A stretch of 62,000 nt of DNA from Adiantum capillus-veneris (taxonomy: Eukaryota; Streptophyta; Polypodiopsida; Polypodiales; Pteridaceae), in NCBI GenBank assembly GCA_014529385.2, contig CM043952.1:54642119-54704118 (forward strand), written 5' to 3'. The notes beneath the pieces are model-generated. The model ran no database searches, had not been told where the DNA came from, and saw only the letters and a list, made by a program, of their open reading frames with translations. The position numbers were made by a program, and so were the translations under genes. Of the stretch, positions 37,150 through 49,340 are shown in pieces (position 1 is the stretch's first letter; each line of letters begins with the position of its first letter).

Positions 37150-37931
37150 TCTTGCATGGAGTATTGTCACCCGTGCAAAGTGGGGCAAGTTGTGAAGCTT
37201 GCAATGCCGCTCTCTGAACCAATTGGGGGAGTGTTGAAGGCAGGCTTACAACGAGTTCTTGGGTCATCATCTATTGTCCCTATCTACAGTGCAATCAGAG
37301 AGTCTCGAACCTTTTGGTATGCATTAAATGAGGTAAGTAGCATTATGTTGATGTATTGTGTGCATTGGGAATTTGGGCAATGCCATCAATGTTGTTTTTG
37401 GTCTTGTGCTCATTTGTAGAGAGCAGATCCATGTCAGAAGTGTCCAAGCACATGTGGGGCAGGGCAGGGGATGTTGATGCTTTTTGAATTTGTGATGCAG
37501 GTAATGAAAGCATCATGTGCATGCAGTGTCAGCAGTTCGATTGGAGAGTTTAAAGGCTAGGCTTTGTTGTAATGCATTGAATGCAGTAGTGCAATGCTGA
37601 TGATGTCTAGCCTTTTGGACTTTCTTCAATGTGTTGTACTGTTGGTGGCATTGGAAATTTGCAACCTGCTATGAATAGGCAGCTTTTATTGTATTATGCG
37701 ACTTTAAAAATATGTATATCTGCTCTATATAAGCGTCAAAATTTCTTGCTCTTTTTGGTGTAAACCTTTAAGGAAAACTTGAGAGATTTTGTGTTTGTAA
37801 AGTTTGTGGCAATGGCTTCTAAACGGCGTGTTGCTAGTCCTGTTGATATTGGTGCTGAGGAGTGGTACGTTAGTAGTGATGAATCTGCGGAGGCCGAGAG
37901 CATGGACTTCAAAGAGGGTGAGCTATTGTAA
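37150..37931 (+). CDS. Unidentified Cys-rich gene, last three exons
   Basis: Three consecutive phase-0 exons with good borders. Exon A (37150-37332, acceptor TTGTTGCAG, donor GAG/GTAAGT) has 61 codons with a CMEYCHPCKVG start and a FWYALNE end. Exon B (37420-37500, acceptor ATTTGTAG, donor CAG/GTAATG) has 27 codons with ADPCQKCPSTCGAGQG. Exon C (37803-37931, acceptor GTTTGTAAAG) reads through MASKRRVASPVDIGAEEWY and SSDESAEAES to TAA. Paired cysteines in A and B suggest a metal site. The C-terminus is acidic. Upstream exons probably exist in 36.3-37.1 kb, where a frame ending KRKVEVMGREENWLVKFK is a candidate, but I could not fix them. I do not recognise the family. An intact 3' end beside an intact galactokinase makes this a plausible host gene. 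Confidence 0.55.
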
Positions 37932-37984
37932 ACTGTTGGAAATTTCCACTGGATATCATTGTGTTTCTTATTTACAATCTATGT

Positions 37985-38385
37985 TACTGCTCAATACTTG
38001 ATTTGATTGGTCATTCATGATATTTACAGTTCATGCTTACTCTCTTAGTCATATTTATGGGCTTTTTGTGATGGATATTTTATCATGGAGGGAAAGCCAT
38101 TAAACCCATGGTGCATGCTCTTGCAAGCATACTGCTCCATGATGTAGAGAGCTTTTAATCTAGTCTGTCAAACACTAAATAAGATCTATGTTCTACTCGT
38201 TACTTGATTTGAATGGTCATTCACAATATTTATAGTTCATGCTTACTCTTAGTTATATTTATGGACTTTTTGTGATGGATATTTTGTCATGGTAGGAAAG
38301 CCATAAAACCCATGGTGCATGCTCTTGCAAGCATACAGCTCCATGATGCAGAGAGCTTCTAATCAAGTCTGTCAAACACCTAGGT
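37985..38385. repeat. Tandem duplication, about 206-bp period
   Basis: Two copies share GTTCATGCTTACTCT, TTTTTGTGATGGATATTTT, ACCCATGGTGCATGCTCTTG and GTCTGTCAAACAC. They are offset by about 206 bp and differ by scattered substitutions and small indels. No coding meaning. Confidence 0.9.
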
Positions 38386-40060
38386 GTTAAGCTTTAATGG
38401 GAACCTTGAAAATGAGCTTATTTCTACAAGCCTTTGTGGTGAGCTAGGGGCCTATTGATAACAAGATGTTTCAATGGCAAGCTTAGATTATCTCTAGAAA
38501 AATGATCCCTCTTTGTATTGCCATGCATACTTGGACTTTGTTGCCCTTCTTTATAAAAAGAGATGATGTAAATAGATCATACAACAAGTGAATGTGATCG
38601 AGGAATGTTATTTTACTTCACTGAGCTCATCCCATTCTGTTTTTCACGTGCCTCTTTTGCAATAAAAGAGTGTTCTAATTATGATATGCTTGGGTGGCTA
38701 GGAGCATTTCTCTAGGACATTGTTTGCAAATTCAAGGTGTTGATGTTGCAAGGTCTCATGGTGATCTTCCTAAGAGGGGGAGGTTGTGCTAACTAAATTT
38801 TGGTGATCCAAATTTGGTTCGATCAAATGCCATGGTGCATAGGTTGCGTGGTAACATCTTTGCGAGTCTTTTTTTTTGTGCTAAGCATCGATGCCTCTAT
38901 TTTACATACTAGTGTGCATATCACTAATGTTGAAGTTTTGGAAGAATGTGGGGTCATAACTACTACAGCTTGCTGATGATGGGGAACTCGTTGATCATGA
39001 TTGGTACTACCAATTATAGTGACTGCTCAGTGCTTGCATAAGTTTGGAACATCCTCATCTCTACACGTGACTACAATGGTTGTAGAGGGTTTAGAAATGG
39101 ACTTGGAAATCAAAAGAGGGCAAGAGCTTTAATTGATCAAGACACTACATGCAAAAGCCGCCATTGTTGAGAAAGGAGGAGGAGGATAGAGGGTAGGGGG
39201 TGTGGAGTTAGAGATACGTGTGTTTTCGCTTTGTGTGCATACCTATTTGTGCTAGATGGTATCACGGTGTTGCAACAATGAGATGACTCAGAGAATCCAA
39301 TGAATGAATTCAAGCCCACTTGCACTGCATGTCTTCCAAAGCCATCCTTCTAATGAGGTGCTTTCACTGAAGCGCGAAAGAAAATCTGCTTGTACAAGTT
39401 GTACTTCGGAGCAAGTAAAAGCCCTACAAAGACATCCATGTGTTGTGTCTACATGGCAAGATATTCTTCTAAGCTTGCCTACTCAACATGATTTATGGTG
39501 TGTGCTATTTGGTAGAGCAAATAGTTGCCTAGATCTAGCATTTGCAAGCTCTTCTATAGTTTGTAGCCGCTCTCTACTTGATAGATCTCCAAGCCATCTT
39601 CAAGATTTCCGTTCAAGGCTAAAGTTTGGCATATCTATGTGACACTAAAAGCTTTGCACTGTTGTGCTTTATCTAAGTTTTCTATCAGCTTGAGTGATTA
39701 AGTTCTTGGTTAGAATTTTTGATTGGTTCGAGAAGACATTCTCTATTTGCTTTTTGTGTCACACAGAGCTCCAAAGGATCATGGAAGGCTCTTCTCAACG
39801 AAGTTGAGAGTCTATTGATGAATCTCTGATTTCTCCCACTTCATGGAAAAGGTCAAAGCAACAACATCAAAGCCCTGCAAGGACGGCGAGCCTGAATCAT
39901 TTGGCTTGGAGAAATCCATGAACTTTCCATGTGAGATATCGATGTTGTCATTAGATTTTGTCTCTGAGCTTTGTTTCATAAAGCTATAGAGGTGTATTCT
40001 TATCTGTTGTTTCCTTTTTGTTTCACAGTGAAGGGAGTGGTGGAAGAGTTCATTAATGTT
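38386..40060. other. Unassigned stretch
   Basis: No gene is supported. A plus-strand frame at 39304-39642 (SSPLALHVFQSHPSNEVL onward) is moderately protein-like, but no splice model or family could be attached to it. Confidence 0.35.
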
Positions 40061-40065
40061 GAGAA

Positions 40066-41449
40066 GGCACACATATTGAATTGCCTATTCCACTTCATGT
40101 ATTGGATCAACTAGAAGCTCTACATATTGAGCCTTCCCAACCACAACAAGCCACAACATTGGTAGATCTTGTCAATATTATACCTCTAAACACTACCAAT
40201 GATCCTAGTCCTATTGAAATTGAGCCTAGTGTCCAACCTAGAATTGAGCCAAGTGCCCAACCTTACAATCAATATGATGTGGGTCAATCATCTCAATTAG
40301 ATAGCGAGAGTAACAATCTTAGTATCGTTCCATTTGGTTTGAATCTTCTCCCGCAATTCTTGATTGCTCATATCTCTGACTCAAGTCCACGATTTTGTAT
40401 TGAGGGTAAGGTATTGAGCTCTATGTTGATAAGCTTCACCAAGGTGAGTTTGTTCTTATCGATAACCCAATTGTCAAGCAAAAAAATCGGACAGATGGAG
40501 GCTCTGCATTGTTCTCATTGTACATTGATGCCACAACAATATTGATTCTTGGACAACCTTTCCTAATGTCTCTTACCTTCTCCCCTGAATGCAAGATACG
40601 AGTATTTCTTGTAAGTGCACAAAAACCTTCTAGTGGACGCCCTCAATTAGCCACTCTTGCTTTTGTTATCTTGCTAACGCACAACTCACAGTCAAGATTT
40701 GCTAGACCTGTTGGTGATCTTTTGACTGCTTATGGCCCTCTTCGATCACATAGAGAGATTGTAAGATTTTAGCTACCTTCCTTTTTTGCCTTTGTTATTG
40801 AGTTGAATCATAATTGGTGGTTACTCTCTCTAATTTTGTGCCCATTTTGAATCCTCCCTTGTAGGTGAGTTTTGTCAACTCTCGTAAGAATGAAAGCTAA
40901 GAATTGCTAGAGGAAATGATTAGAAATGGTCCTGTAATGTGCGTCGCAAGGAATATTGGCCCGTTCCTTGGTAAACCCAACACTTTGTCTGTATTGGATA
41001 TTACAATTTTGGTGCCAGTTTATAGTGTGAGGTTGAGATAGGAGCTTGCTAGTGTGTTTGAAGTTCAAACTGAAAGCTTGGGCTACAATCCTGAGGTGAC
41101 ATTACATAAGAATAAGTGATCGATTGCATACCATTTCTCCTATTTTCTAACAAAGTGTCCTTTTGCACGTTGTTGGAACCCTTCGATTTGTGGATATCAA
41201 CAGTGTGTTAGTGGAGAAGCATTGTACGAAATGTAGGTCCACAAAAGTGTATAAGACTAGTGAAGGAGCGTATTGTCGATTGTGCAATAGCAACACCACT
41301 ATAATCACAACTGCAAAGTTGGAAGCACGTATCACAGATAAATACAAGAAGGTTTTTAATGTGCAACTTGTTGGTGCAATAGTAGATTCAATACTTGCAT
41401 TGGATAGAAGCTTCAATGAGATTTACCTTGACTCCGTCCCTGAGGCATG
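40066..41449 (+). pseudogene. RPA70-like OB-fold and zinc-ribbon fragments
   Basis: Several open pieces resemble replication protein A large-subunit OB domains. A frame around 40420-40560 (LYVDKLHQGEFVLIDNPIV) recalls the first DNA-binding OB-fold. 40930-41030 (ARNIGPFLGKPNTLSVLDIT) recalls the second. 41163-41450 has a CxxC...CxxC ribbon (HCTKCRS, YCRLCNSN) followed by AKLEARITDKYKKVFNVQLV, like the C-terminal domain. The pieces lie in different frames, with stops near 40407 and 41038. I could not build an exon chain with matching phases, so I call it degenerate. RPA-like genes occur as host genes and inside plant Helitrons. No Helitron Rep/helicase is seen here. Confidence 0.45.
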
Positions 41450-41837
41450 ATATACTTTGGCAGCAAGCTCACACATCGGTCGCTTCAAAATTAATGCAAG
41501 CGGCCATGTGGTCACATATGATCCTGAACCTTAGTGTTTTGGATCATTTCTTATAATCTCTACCCATCTATATCTGAATCCTTCTTGTATCTACAGCTTT
41601 AAATTGGAGCTACATGCTCATGATCCTCACTAGTTTCTAGAATGTGTATCCACAATTTTGGTTGTGCGCTTAAGTATTGTAGTCTTTGTATTTGTAATCA
41701 AGATTTCAAACAATTACAATGTATTCTCTTCTCTCTCTTTCTCTTGAGTACATCATGGTTTCATTATCTGTAGCCACACACACAAAACACCATTTTTCAC
41801 ACTCCTGAATAATCATATAATGACTTCAAAAAACACA

Positions 41838-41841
<4 letters not shown>

Positions 41842-41877
<36 letters not shown>

Positions 41878-41990
41878 AAATTATCACAAACTTCTGTTAA
41901 ACATTTGACTTTTTGCTTTTACCTCGAACGCATAGAAATAGACACGCACACATAGACACAAGGAAGAAAATAGTCTCTCTCTCTCTCTCT
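41842..41990. repeat. (GT)n and (CT)n microsatellites
   Basis: (GT)n at 41842-41874 and a short (CT)n at about 41973-41990, in otherwise unassigned DNA from 41451 to 42428. Confidence 0.9.
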
Positions 41991-42425
41991 CATGTACATG
42001 CACACCCATACATATACACAATAGGACAACATTTACAGTCATGGATAATGCTCTTAATTTGACCATTCCAAGAGACATACACATTGACACAGTCTTCATG
42101 CAAACAAATCCTTCCAATCAAGAGCTATTTTTAGCAGTCCATAATATATTGCAAACAAGTCTAAGTATCAAGGCATTTAGAACTGAAATTTTGGAATCCC
42201 TATTTGAGAACTACTTGACAAAGTCCATAACACAACCTATTGGCCCACTATTCTTTGCATACTACAATCATTGTAATGGAAATGGCCTATGAACTTTGAG
42301 AATAACAAAATTAAGAGAATTAGAGTGAGCATTTTTGTGAGGTTACTTTGAGAACATGGAGGGTGAACTTAATCGATGGTAGCATCATAAACATAGTACA
42401 TATTTAACTTGGCATGAACACTACT

Positions 42426-42428
<3 letters not shown>

Positions 42429-42465
<37 letters not shown>
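42429..42465. repeat. (GA)n microsatellite
   Basis: About 18 GA repeats. The downstream frame 42480-42810 is open and mildly protein-like, but no family is recognised. Confidence 0.93.
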
Positions 42466-42470
<5 letters not shown>

Positions 42471-43043
42471 GAGAACATGACAGTAGTTGAGGACCGGATT
42501 TACTTGGAGCCGCCGGTCCCCCTTCCAAAAGGCGTTTGTATTATAGATTCTCCCATCAAGAGAGACTTGTTACAATATAATCTTTGTGTTCCTTGTGATC
42601 TTGGTGATGCTCTGAAGATGGAAAGCTTCATGCATCACGAGCTTAACATAAACTTTGCAAAAAGCATTAACTATCCCAAGGCTCAATCCCAAGGCCTCAA
42701 ACACCTTCGAAGGTGGAGAGAGCTAGCGGGGAATGAGGGTAGGGAAGAGGAAGAAGAATCATCCATAGGAGAAAGAAATAGTTCCTCACTTATCATCACT
42801 CTTCTTGCTTAGCATAGCATAATAGCATAGTAATGAAGATGAAGAATATGACAAGCTTAAGCATTGAATCATGGCTCTTGGTTGGATTTGCATTCCATAG
42901 CCAAGAGTGTTGGTGTAGGCTCTTCACTTCTTAACAAGCTTCGAGAAGGAGATGGAGCTCTTGCATTTTGCACTCCACACAATGAGAGAATGTGTGTGTA
43001 TGTGTGTGGGAGAGTATACCCTGCCCTCTCATGCTTGGTCCAC

Positions 43044-43045
<2 letters not shown>

Positions 43046-43124
<79 letters not shown>
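43046..43124. repeat. (CT)n microsatellite
   Basis: About 79 bp of CT repeats with one CTTTC interruption, just upstream of the copia element. Confidence 0.95.
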
Positions 43125-43259
43125 GTAATATTTTGTTATTTCATTTGGACATGTGTCCTCTTTTCCTCTTTGAGAGAAAGAACTTAATTATTTATTTTTA
43201 TATTTGGACCCCTTTAAAACCTATCCAATAGCATTCAAACACATCATGAGGGCCACATG

Positions 43260-43486
43260 TGTTACCATATACATGTGGTAGTGATGTGTGTGAACACACT
43301 AGGACCGCCGGGGCATTTTTTCCCTCTTTAGGAGGTTTTTTCCCCCGTGCATTGTATATACACCCATCACTCTAGGGCTATCTATCTTTCCATTGCACAC
43401 TAAGTAACACACTCTCTACTGTGCGCCTTGATCTTCCTTCGTCTTCTCCAAGCTGTGCGTGTTTCTCTGCAACCCTAATTCCAACA
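43260..43486 (+). repeat. 5' LTR of Ty1/copia element
   Basis: 227-bp LTR, TGTTACC...CCAACA, about 98% identical to 48209-48434 (a few substitutions and one C indel). A TATATA box lies at 43355-43360. The flanking pentamers ACATG (left) and CCATG (right) are a probable, slightly diverged target duplication. Confidence 0.95.
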
Positions 43487-43488
43487 AT

Positions 43489-43503
43489 TGGTATCAGAGC
43501 AGG
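43489..43503 (+). promoter_or_regulatory. Primer binding site (tRNA-iMet type)
   Basis: TGGTATCAGAGCAGG lies 2 bp after the 5' LTR. This is the plant copia primer site complementary to the 3' end of initiator methionine tRNA. Confidence 0.93.
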
Positions 43504-43848
43504 TTGCGTCCTCCCGGGCTTAGTCGCCAGCTGCTCCAGTACATGCCTACTCACTTTCTCCGATTTCAGTGAGCTTTGGCGAGCGTTCGCAGGTCGACAA
43601 ATACTTCGGGACAGCTCGTAGACCTTAGTCTGCTCAGATTTTCGATTTGGGCTCATTTCGACCTCCGTTTCCACTACAGGCAGGTCTGCACAGGCAACTT
43701 CGTCATTTTGTGCAGAATTTTTGTCAGTGCCATTTTCTGCATAACAGCTGCCCTATAGTCTTCTACGGTTTGTGCTATATAGCACGTGTTGTTCTCTCTC
43801 CGTTTCTCCTATTTTTGGGCAGTTTTCACATCAGGTGCAACATTTACC

Positions 43849-46800
43849 ATGGCTGACAACAACAACAATAGATGTGTTCAAGATGTTTGCTGTGGAGGAC
43901 ACATTGGATGGGGACAACTACCCTATGTGGGCTTATATGATGCAACATGTTCTTGTGTCAAAGGGTGTCTGGAACATTGTGCAGGGCATTGATGTACGTC
44001 CTGGTTCTGAGGATGTAGGCGATGTTGAGGATGTTGCAGGTCTTGCTGCAAGGATTGCTGCTGTTAGAGTTGTTTTGCCTACGGTAGAACAAGCTCGTTG
44101 GGATGTTAAGGATGCGTAGGCTCATGCATTGATTGCGTTGTCTGTGAAGCGCACCATTGTTCCTCACATCCGTTCAGCGAAATCTGCAAAACAGGCTTGG
44201 GATATTCTAGCTAGTCTTTATGCAAGTCGCAATGAGGCTAAAATTGCTTTGTTGCGTAAAGAGCTGGAGTCGAAGATTATGCATGAGGAAGATGATATGG
44301 ACACTTTCCTTGCTAGTGTCAAGGATATCAATGAGCAACTCATTTCTGTTGGTGAAGTCATTTCAGACAGTTCCCTACTGCAGACTGTTCTTGATGCCTT
44401 ACCAGATTCTCACCAGAGTTTTGCTAGTACTTGGAGACTTATGACCCAAGGAAATCCAGAAGTTGTCAAGTTTGATGCATTATGCACATTGCTGTTGCAA
44501 CAGTCACTTTCCAGAAAAAACAGGACTAGACAGCGTGCAGTTGAACAGGCTTTTATTGCTTCTCAAAGAAAGGGTGGTAACAGCAATGCAGCCACGTCTT
44601 ATGGTTCTGCTGCGAGTGGCAAAAATTATGTTCCTAATGCTTCTGCTGGTAGCAATTCGTCTGGAAATTCTGGTGATAAGGGAAAAAAGAAGATGCGTTG
44701 CCATTATTGTAAAGCCAATGATCACTTGATCAAGTCGTGTCCTAAGTTGAAGGCCGAAGAGGCTAAGAAGAAAGAGGGTGGTTCCACTGCAAATGCTGGT
44801 TCCACTACAAATGTAGTCATTGTTGAGTCTTCTGTGAAAGGAGAATGTGTTGTTGATGTTGATGCAGAATGGGCTTTTAGCGCAGAGTGCACTTACAATC
44901 CTGCTGTCCATGATGCATGCTTGTCAGTTGCTGCAAATTCACATGTGTGGTATTTCGACAGTGGTGCTACAAAGCATATTACCTCACATCGTGAATTGTT
45001 TACCTCTCTTGAGTCTGTCCCTCATGGGAATTCAATCACTTGTGCCAACAATGCCTCTTATCCAGTTCAGGGAGTTGGAAAGATTGTGCTCACTGCTGCT
45101 AATGGCAGTTCCTTCACACTTGTTGATGCACTTTATGTACCTGGGATCAAGAAGAATCTCTTGTCTATATCCGCACTTGCTAGACTTGGACTCGTAGTCA
45201 AATTTGTGGATGACAAATGTACAGTTCATGATCTCAGTTTTGGTGATGAAATTGTTGCATCTGGGCTTTTGTGCCGTGGGCTGTATAAGCTCACTTTGTA
45301 TGACAAGTGTGGACAAAATTTTGCAAATGCTGTTGCAGATTCAAGGGCTGTTTCAGATGCAAAACTTTGGCATGCACGTTTTGGTCATCTGAATTTTTCC
45401 AGTTTGCTACGTTTGCAGAAATATGATATGGTTGCTTCTTTGCCACCTCTTGAAGCACCTGTCAAACATGTTTGTGAAGGCTGTATTTTGGGTAAGATGC
45501 AGCGTTCTAATTTCCAAAGGATGGTTCAGTTCGGGCCACATGCAGGTTGCAGCTTGTGCATAGTGATGTTTGTGGGCCCATGCAAACTCCGTCCTTGGGC
45601 AATTACCTGTACTTCATGACTTTCATTGATGATTACTCCAGGCATGCATGGGTATTTCCGCTGAAAGTGAAGTCCGAAGTTTTTATGTGCTTCAAACAAT
45701 TTCTGGCTATGGCTGAAAATGTCTCGAAGTGTACTATGGGCACCCTCCGTTTCGATCGAGGGGGGGAGTATATGTCTCATGAATTTAATGCATTTCTGGC
45801 TAGTCGTGGGATAAAACACCAATGTACAGTGCCTTATACACCTCAACAAAATGGTGTTGCTGAGAGGAAAAACAGGTCACTGACGGAAATGGCACGATGT
45901 ATGGTCAAAAGTCAAGCTTTACCGCATTCTTTTTGGCTTGAGGCCATCATGTGTGCCACTTATGTACTAAACAGGTGTCCTACGAAAGCTTTGCAGTCTA
46001 TTACTCCATATGAAGCATGGCATGATAGAAAGCCTTCTATTGAGCACATGCGTGTTTTTGGCTGTTTGGCATATGCTTTAGTGCCACAAGTGCAGCGTAG
46101 AAAATTGGATGATAAGACTGTCAAATGTATTTTTGTTGGTTATAGTGCTGAAAGCAAAGTTTACAGGTTGTATCATCCGCAAACAAAACGTATTCTGGTT
46201 TCTCGGGATGTAGTGTTTGTGGAAGATTCTGTTCAGCCGTCGCTGTCATGTACTAGAGACAGTAATGTAAGCTCACAGGACATTTATGACACTTTGTTGC
46301 CTCTTTTCAATGGTGGAAATACGAATGTAATTTCCAATGAGGCAAATGTACAGCCTATGGGGGTTTCTAAAAATGTTACAGATCAGCCTATTACTGATGC
46401 AGATGTACATGATGTACTTGATGAGGAAAGGGCTGAAAATGAGCAGGCTAGAGGTATGCCAAAATGGCTGGTGCACGCTTTGCGTGACAGTAAATTGGAT
46501 GCACCTTTGTGTAGTCGTACTCATTCAAGCTCTCGCCATGCATCTTATGCATCAGATTGTTATGCTTTGGTTGTGTCTAGCTTACATGATGTTGAGGAGC
46601 CTTCGTCTTTTGATGAAGCACATAATTCAAAAAATTGGATGGCTTCCATGCAGTCAAAATACGATGCACTTATAGAAAATGACACATGGACTTTATGTGA
46701 TTTGCCTCCTGGCAAAAAGGCCATGGCTACGAAGTGGGTTTACAAGTTGAAACTCAAACCGGATGGTGAGATCGATCGCCATAAGGCTCGACTTGTTGCA

Positions 46801-48133
46801 AAGGGTTATGCACATAAAAAAGGCATAGATTATGAAGAGACTTTTGCTCCCACTTGTCGTATGACTACTGTGCGTTTTCTATGTGCATTGGTAGCTCATT
46901 TTGGTTGGGATGTACATCAATCAGACATTGTTACTACTTTCTTGAATGGTGACATATTTGAGGAAGTTTATGTAACGCAGCCTCGCGGTTTTGTCATAAA
47001 AGGACAAGAGGACAAAGTGTGCAGATGTAAGAAGGATTTGGATGGGTTGAAGCAATCTCCTCGTGCTTGGTATGAGAAAGCTGACACTCATTTGGTTAAA
47101 CGAGGCTTTCGTAACAGTCCAACAGAAAGCACATTGTATGTAAAGCGTGAGGGTGATGTACTTCTCATTGTGGTTCTTTATGTTGATGATTTGCTGATCA
47201 CTGGACCAAATGAGAGACATATTGCTGAATTTAAGGCTGATTTGAATGCTACTTTCAAGATGAAAGATTTGTGGCTGTTGCATCATTACTTGGGTATACA
47301 GTTTAAGCAATGTGATGGTGGTATTGCCTTGTGTTAGAAAAGCTACATAGAGACATTGCTATGTAAGTTTGGACTTGAGGATTGCAAACTTATTGCCACT
47401 CCCATGGAACAGGTTTGAAGTTGAGTCTACATGATGCTGGTGATCCTACTGATGTCACTCTTATCAAACTGTTGTTGGCTGCCTCATTTATGTATGCAAC
47501 ACGAGGCCGGATTTTCAGTTTGCAGTCTCACAGGTGAGCAGATTTATGCATAGCCCAGGGTCTAATAAGCATTGGCAGGTTGTCAAGAGGATTTTCCGCT
47601 ACCTTAGTGGCACTTTACATCTTGGCTTGTTTTATCCCAAGGGGGGATCACTGCCGCCAGACTTACATGCTTTTTCGGACTCAGATTGGGTTGGTCGTTT
47701 TGACACGCGAGTGTCCACAAGCGGTTTTTGTTTCATGCTTGGCAGTTCATGTATATCATGGTTGAGCAAGAAGCAACCTACTGTGGCCACTTCGAGTTGT
47801 GAGGCTGAGTACATGGCAGTCTTCACAACTACGGTTGAGTGTGATGGCTCAGACGCCTTATGGCTGATTTGGGTGTTAGACAGGACACTGCCAACACTAT
47901 CTACACTGACAGTCAGCGCATTGGCAGTTGCGAGGAACCCAGTTTTTCATGCTCGCACAAAGCACATTGAGGTGCATTACCACTATGTCAGGGAGAGGCT
48001 CTCAGTAGGAGAGATCAGCTTGGCTTATGTGCCAACACAGGACAACCTTGCAGATCTTTTCACAAAGGCATTATCTCGTGAGAAGCTTAAGGCGTTCTGC
48101 AAAGCTTTGGGCTTACTCCTCTTTGTGGACTGA
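43849..48133 (+). pseudogene. Copia gag-pol polyprotein, frameshifted
   Basis: Begins MADNNNN at 43849. A frame change next to the AAC run (about 43870) leads to the gag body (LDGDNYPMWAYMMQHVL). A TAG lies at 44117-44119. The zinc knuckle is CHYCKANDHLIKSCP (44699). The protease is WYFDSGATKHITS (about 44949). GAG-pre-integrase is LWHARFGHLNFSSL. A frame change lies near 45530. The integrase core has FIDDYSRHAWVF, FDRGGEY and TPQQNGVAERKNRS. RT has KWVYKLKLKPDGEIDRHKAR, YGL-to-LDGLKQSPRAWY, and YVDDLLIT near 47180. A stop lies at 47335, and another frame change before the RNase H (CEAEYMA, ARTKHIEVHYHYVRE, end 48133). It would encode capsid, protease, integrase and RT/RNase H if intact. Confidence 0.92.
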
Positions 48134-48208
48134 TCCTGTCCTCAGGGCATGGCACTTCCCTTTACTCATGTGCCAACTCTCGTTCACCGCATCACTCCAG
48201 GGGGGATT

Positions 48209-48434
48209 TGTTACCATATACATGTGGTAGTGATGTGTGTGAACACACTAGGACCGCCGGGGCATTTTTTCCCTCTTTAGGAGGTTTTTTCCCCGTGCAT
48301 TGTATATACACCCATCACTCTAGGGCTATCTATCTTTCCATTGCACACTAAGTAACACACTCTCTACTGTGTGCCTTGAGCTTCCTTCGTCTTCTCCAAG
48401 CTGTGTGTGTTTCTTTGCAACCCTAATTCCAACA
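48209..48434 (+). repeat. 3' LTR of Ty1/copia element
   Basis: 226-bp partner of 43260-43486, starting TGTTACC right after the polypurine tract and ending CCAACA. Confidence 0.95.
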
Positions 48435-49340
48435 CCATGTGGAGGATCATTTGAACATGTGTCTTTTATGTTTATTAAGTCATTTGGTTGAATTGAATAC
48501 TTCAAGGACTTAGTCAATCAAGCATGGAAAAGTTCATGCCTCTTGAGAGTTATCTTTGAATTGAATACTTCAAGAACTTTAGTCATTTAAGCATGTGAGA
48601 AACGCCTCAAGCTTTTGAGTAAGGTTCCCACTAACACTTAGCAAGCCAACAAGCACCTCACGCTTGGGTAGGATTCCCACCTCAAAGTCAGCCCTAGCTT
48701 GTGTAAGGTCAAAGGACTTTTGAACACTAACTTTTTGAGGTCTTTAATGAAGCTTATCCTACGGTCTATAAGCTCCATTACGTAGCATTGCTCTTTAACA
48801 TACCATCTCTCATTTGGACCCCTTTTGACCTTGGCCCTGTGTTGAGACAGATCCATAAACACATGTCTATATTCTAACCCTTGTTCTCGTTTATTCTCCC
48901 ACATTAAATGATCAGTTTAATATGAGAAAATCATTTGGGTTGGTTAGATATTAGGTTTTATGACATTACCTCTCGCTTGAAATCATAGTCGTTCTCGACT
49001 ATGAGGTAGAAGAGATAAAGTCTTAGTCATTAGTCTACGTTTCTTAGTGGGTAGAGGATCCATTTTTACCTTGAAACACCATTCCAGAATGGATGACTAG
49101 TCCATTTTGTGCTTGGGAGACGTAGCTTCCACAAACATGTCTGCTCTTTAGTCCATATCATACTCCCAAAGTAGAGTGACAAATTCTACTTGGTGTTTGA
49201 GTGACGTCGCACGAACATGATTCTAAGCATGCATACTATTTAAATTTGTGCACAAAAGAGGATTAGTCTTATAAGAAAAAAACATTGTCCATTAAGAAAG
49301 CATTTACATTTGCTTACTCTAGTGCAGCATTGTAAGCATT
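48435..49340. other. Unassigned, possible chromovirus 3' untranslated/LTR region
   Basis: Lies just past the 3' coding end of the minus-strand chromovirus, so it may contain its 3' LTR. With no second LTR copy in the window I cannot define one. GAATTGAATACTTCAAG occurs twice (about 48493 and 48559). Confidence 0.35.

Larger units (their letters stand above)
43260..48434 (+). mobile_element. Ty1/copia retrotransposon, complete structure, broken coding
   Basis: 5,175 bp: LTR, initiator-Met-type primer binding site, gag, protease, integrase, RT, RNase H, polypurine tract (AGGGGGGATT before 48209), LTR. The integrase-before-RT order and the YVDDLLIT box define copia. The short LTRs are almost identical, so insertion was recent, yet the single gag-pol frame is interrupted several times. 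It sits in unassigned, microsatellite-rich DNA. Confidence 0.95.

Noticed and set aside
48435-49340. 3' LTR of the minus-strand chromovirus
   Set aside because: No partner LTR exists in the window and no clear PPT or TG...CA boundary could be fixed.
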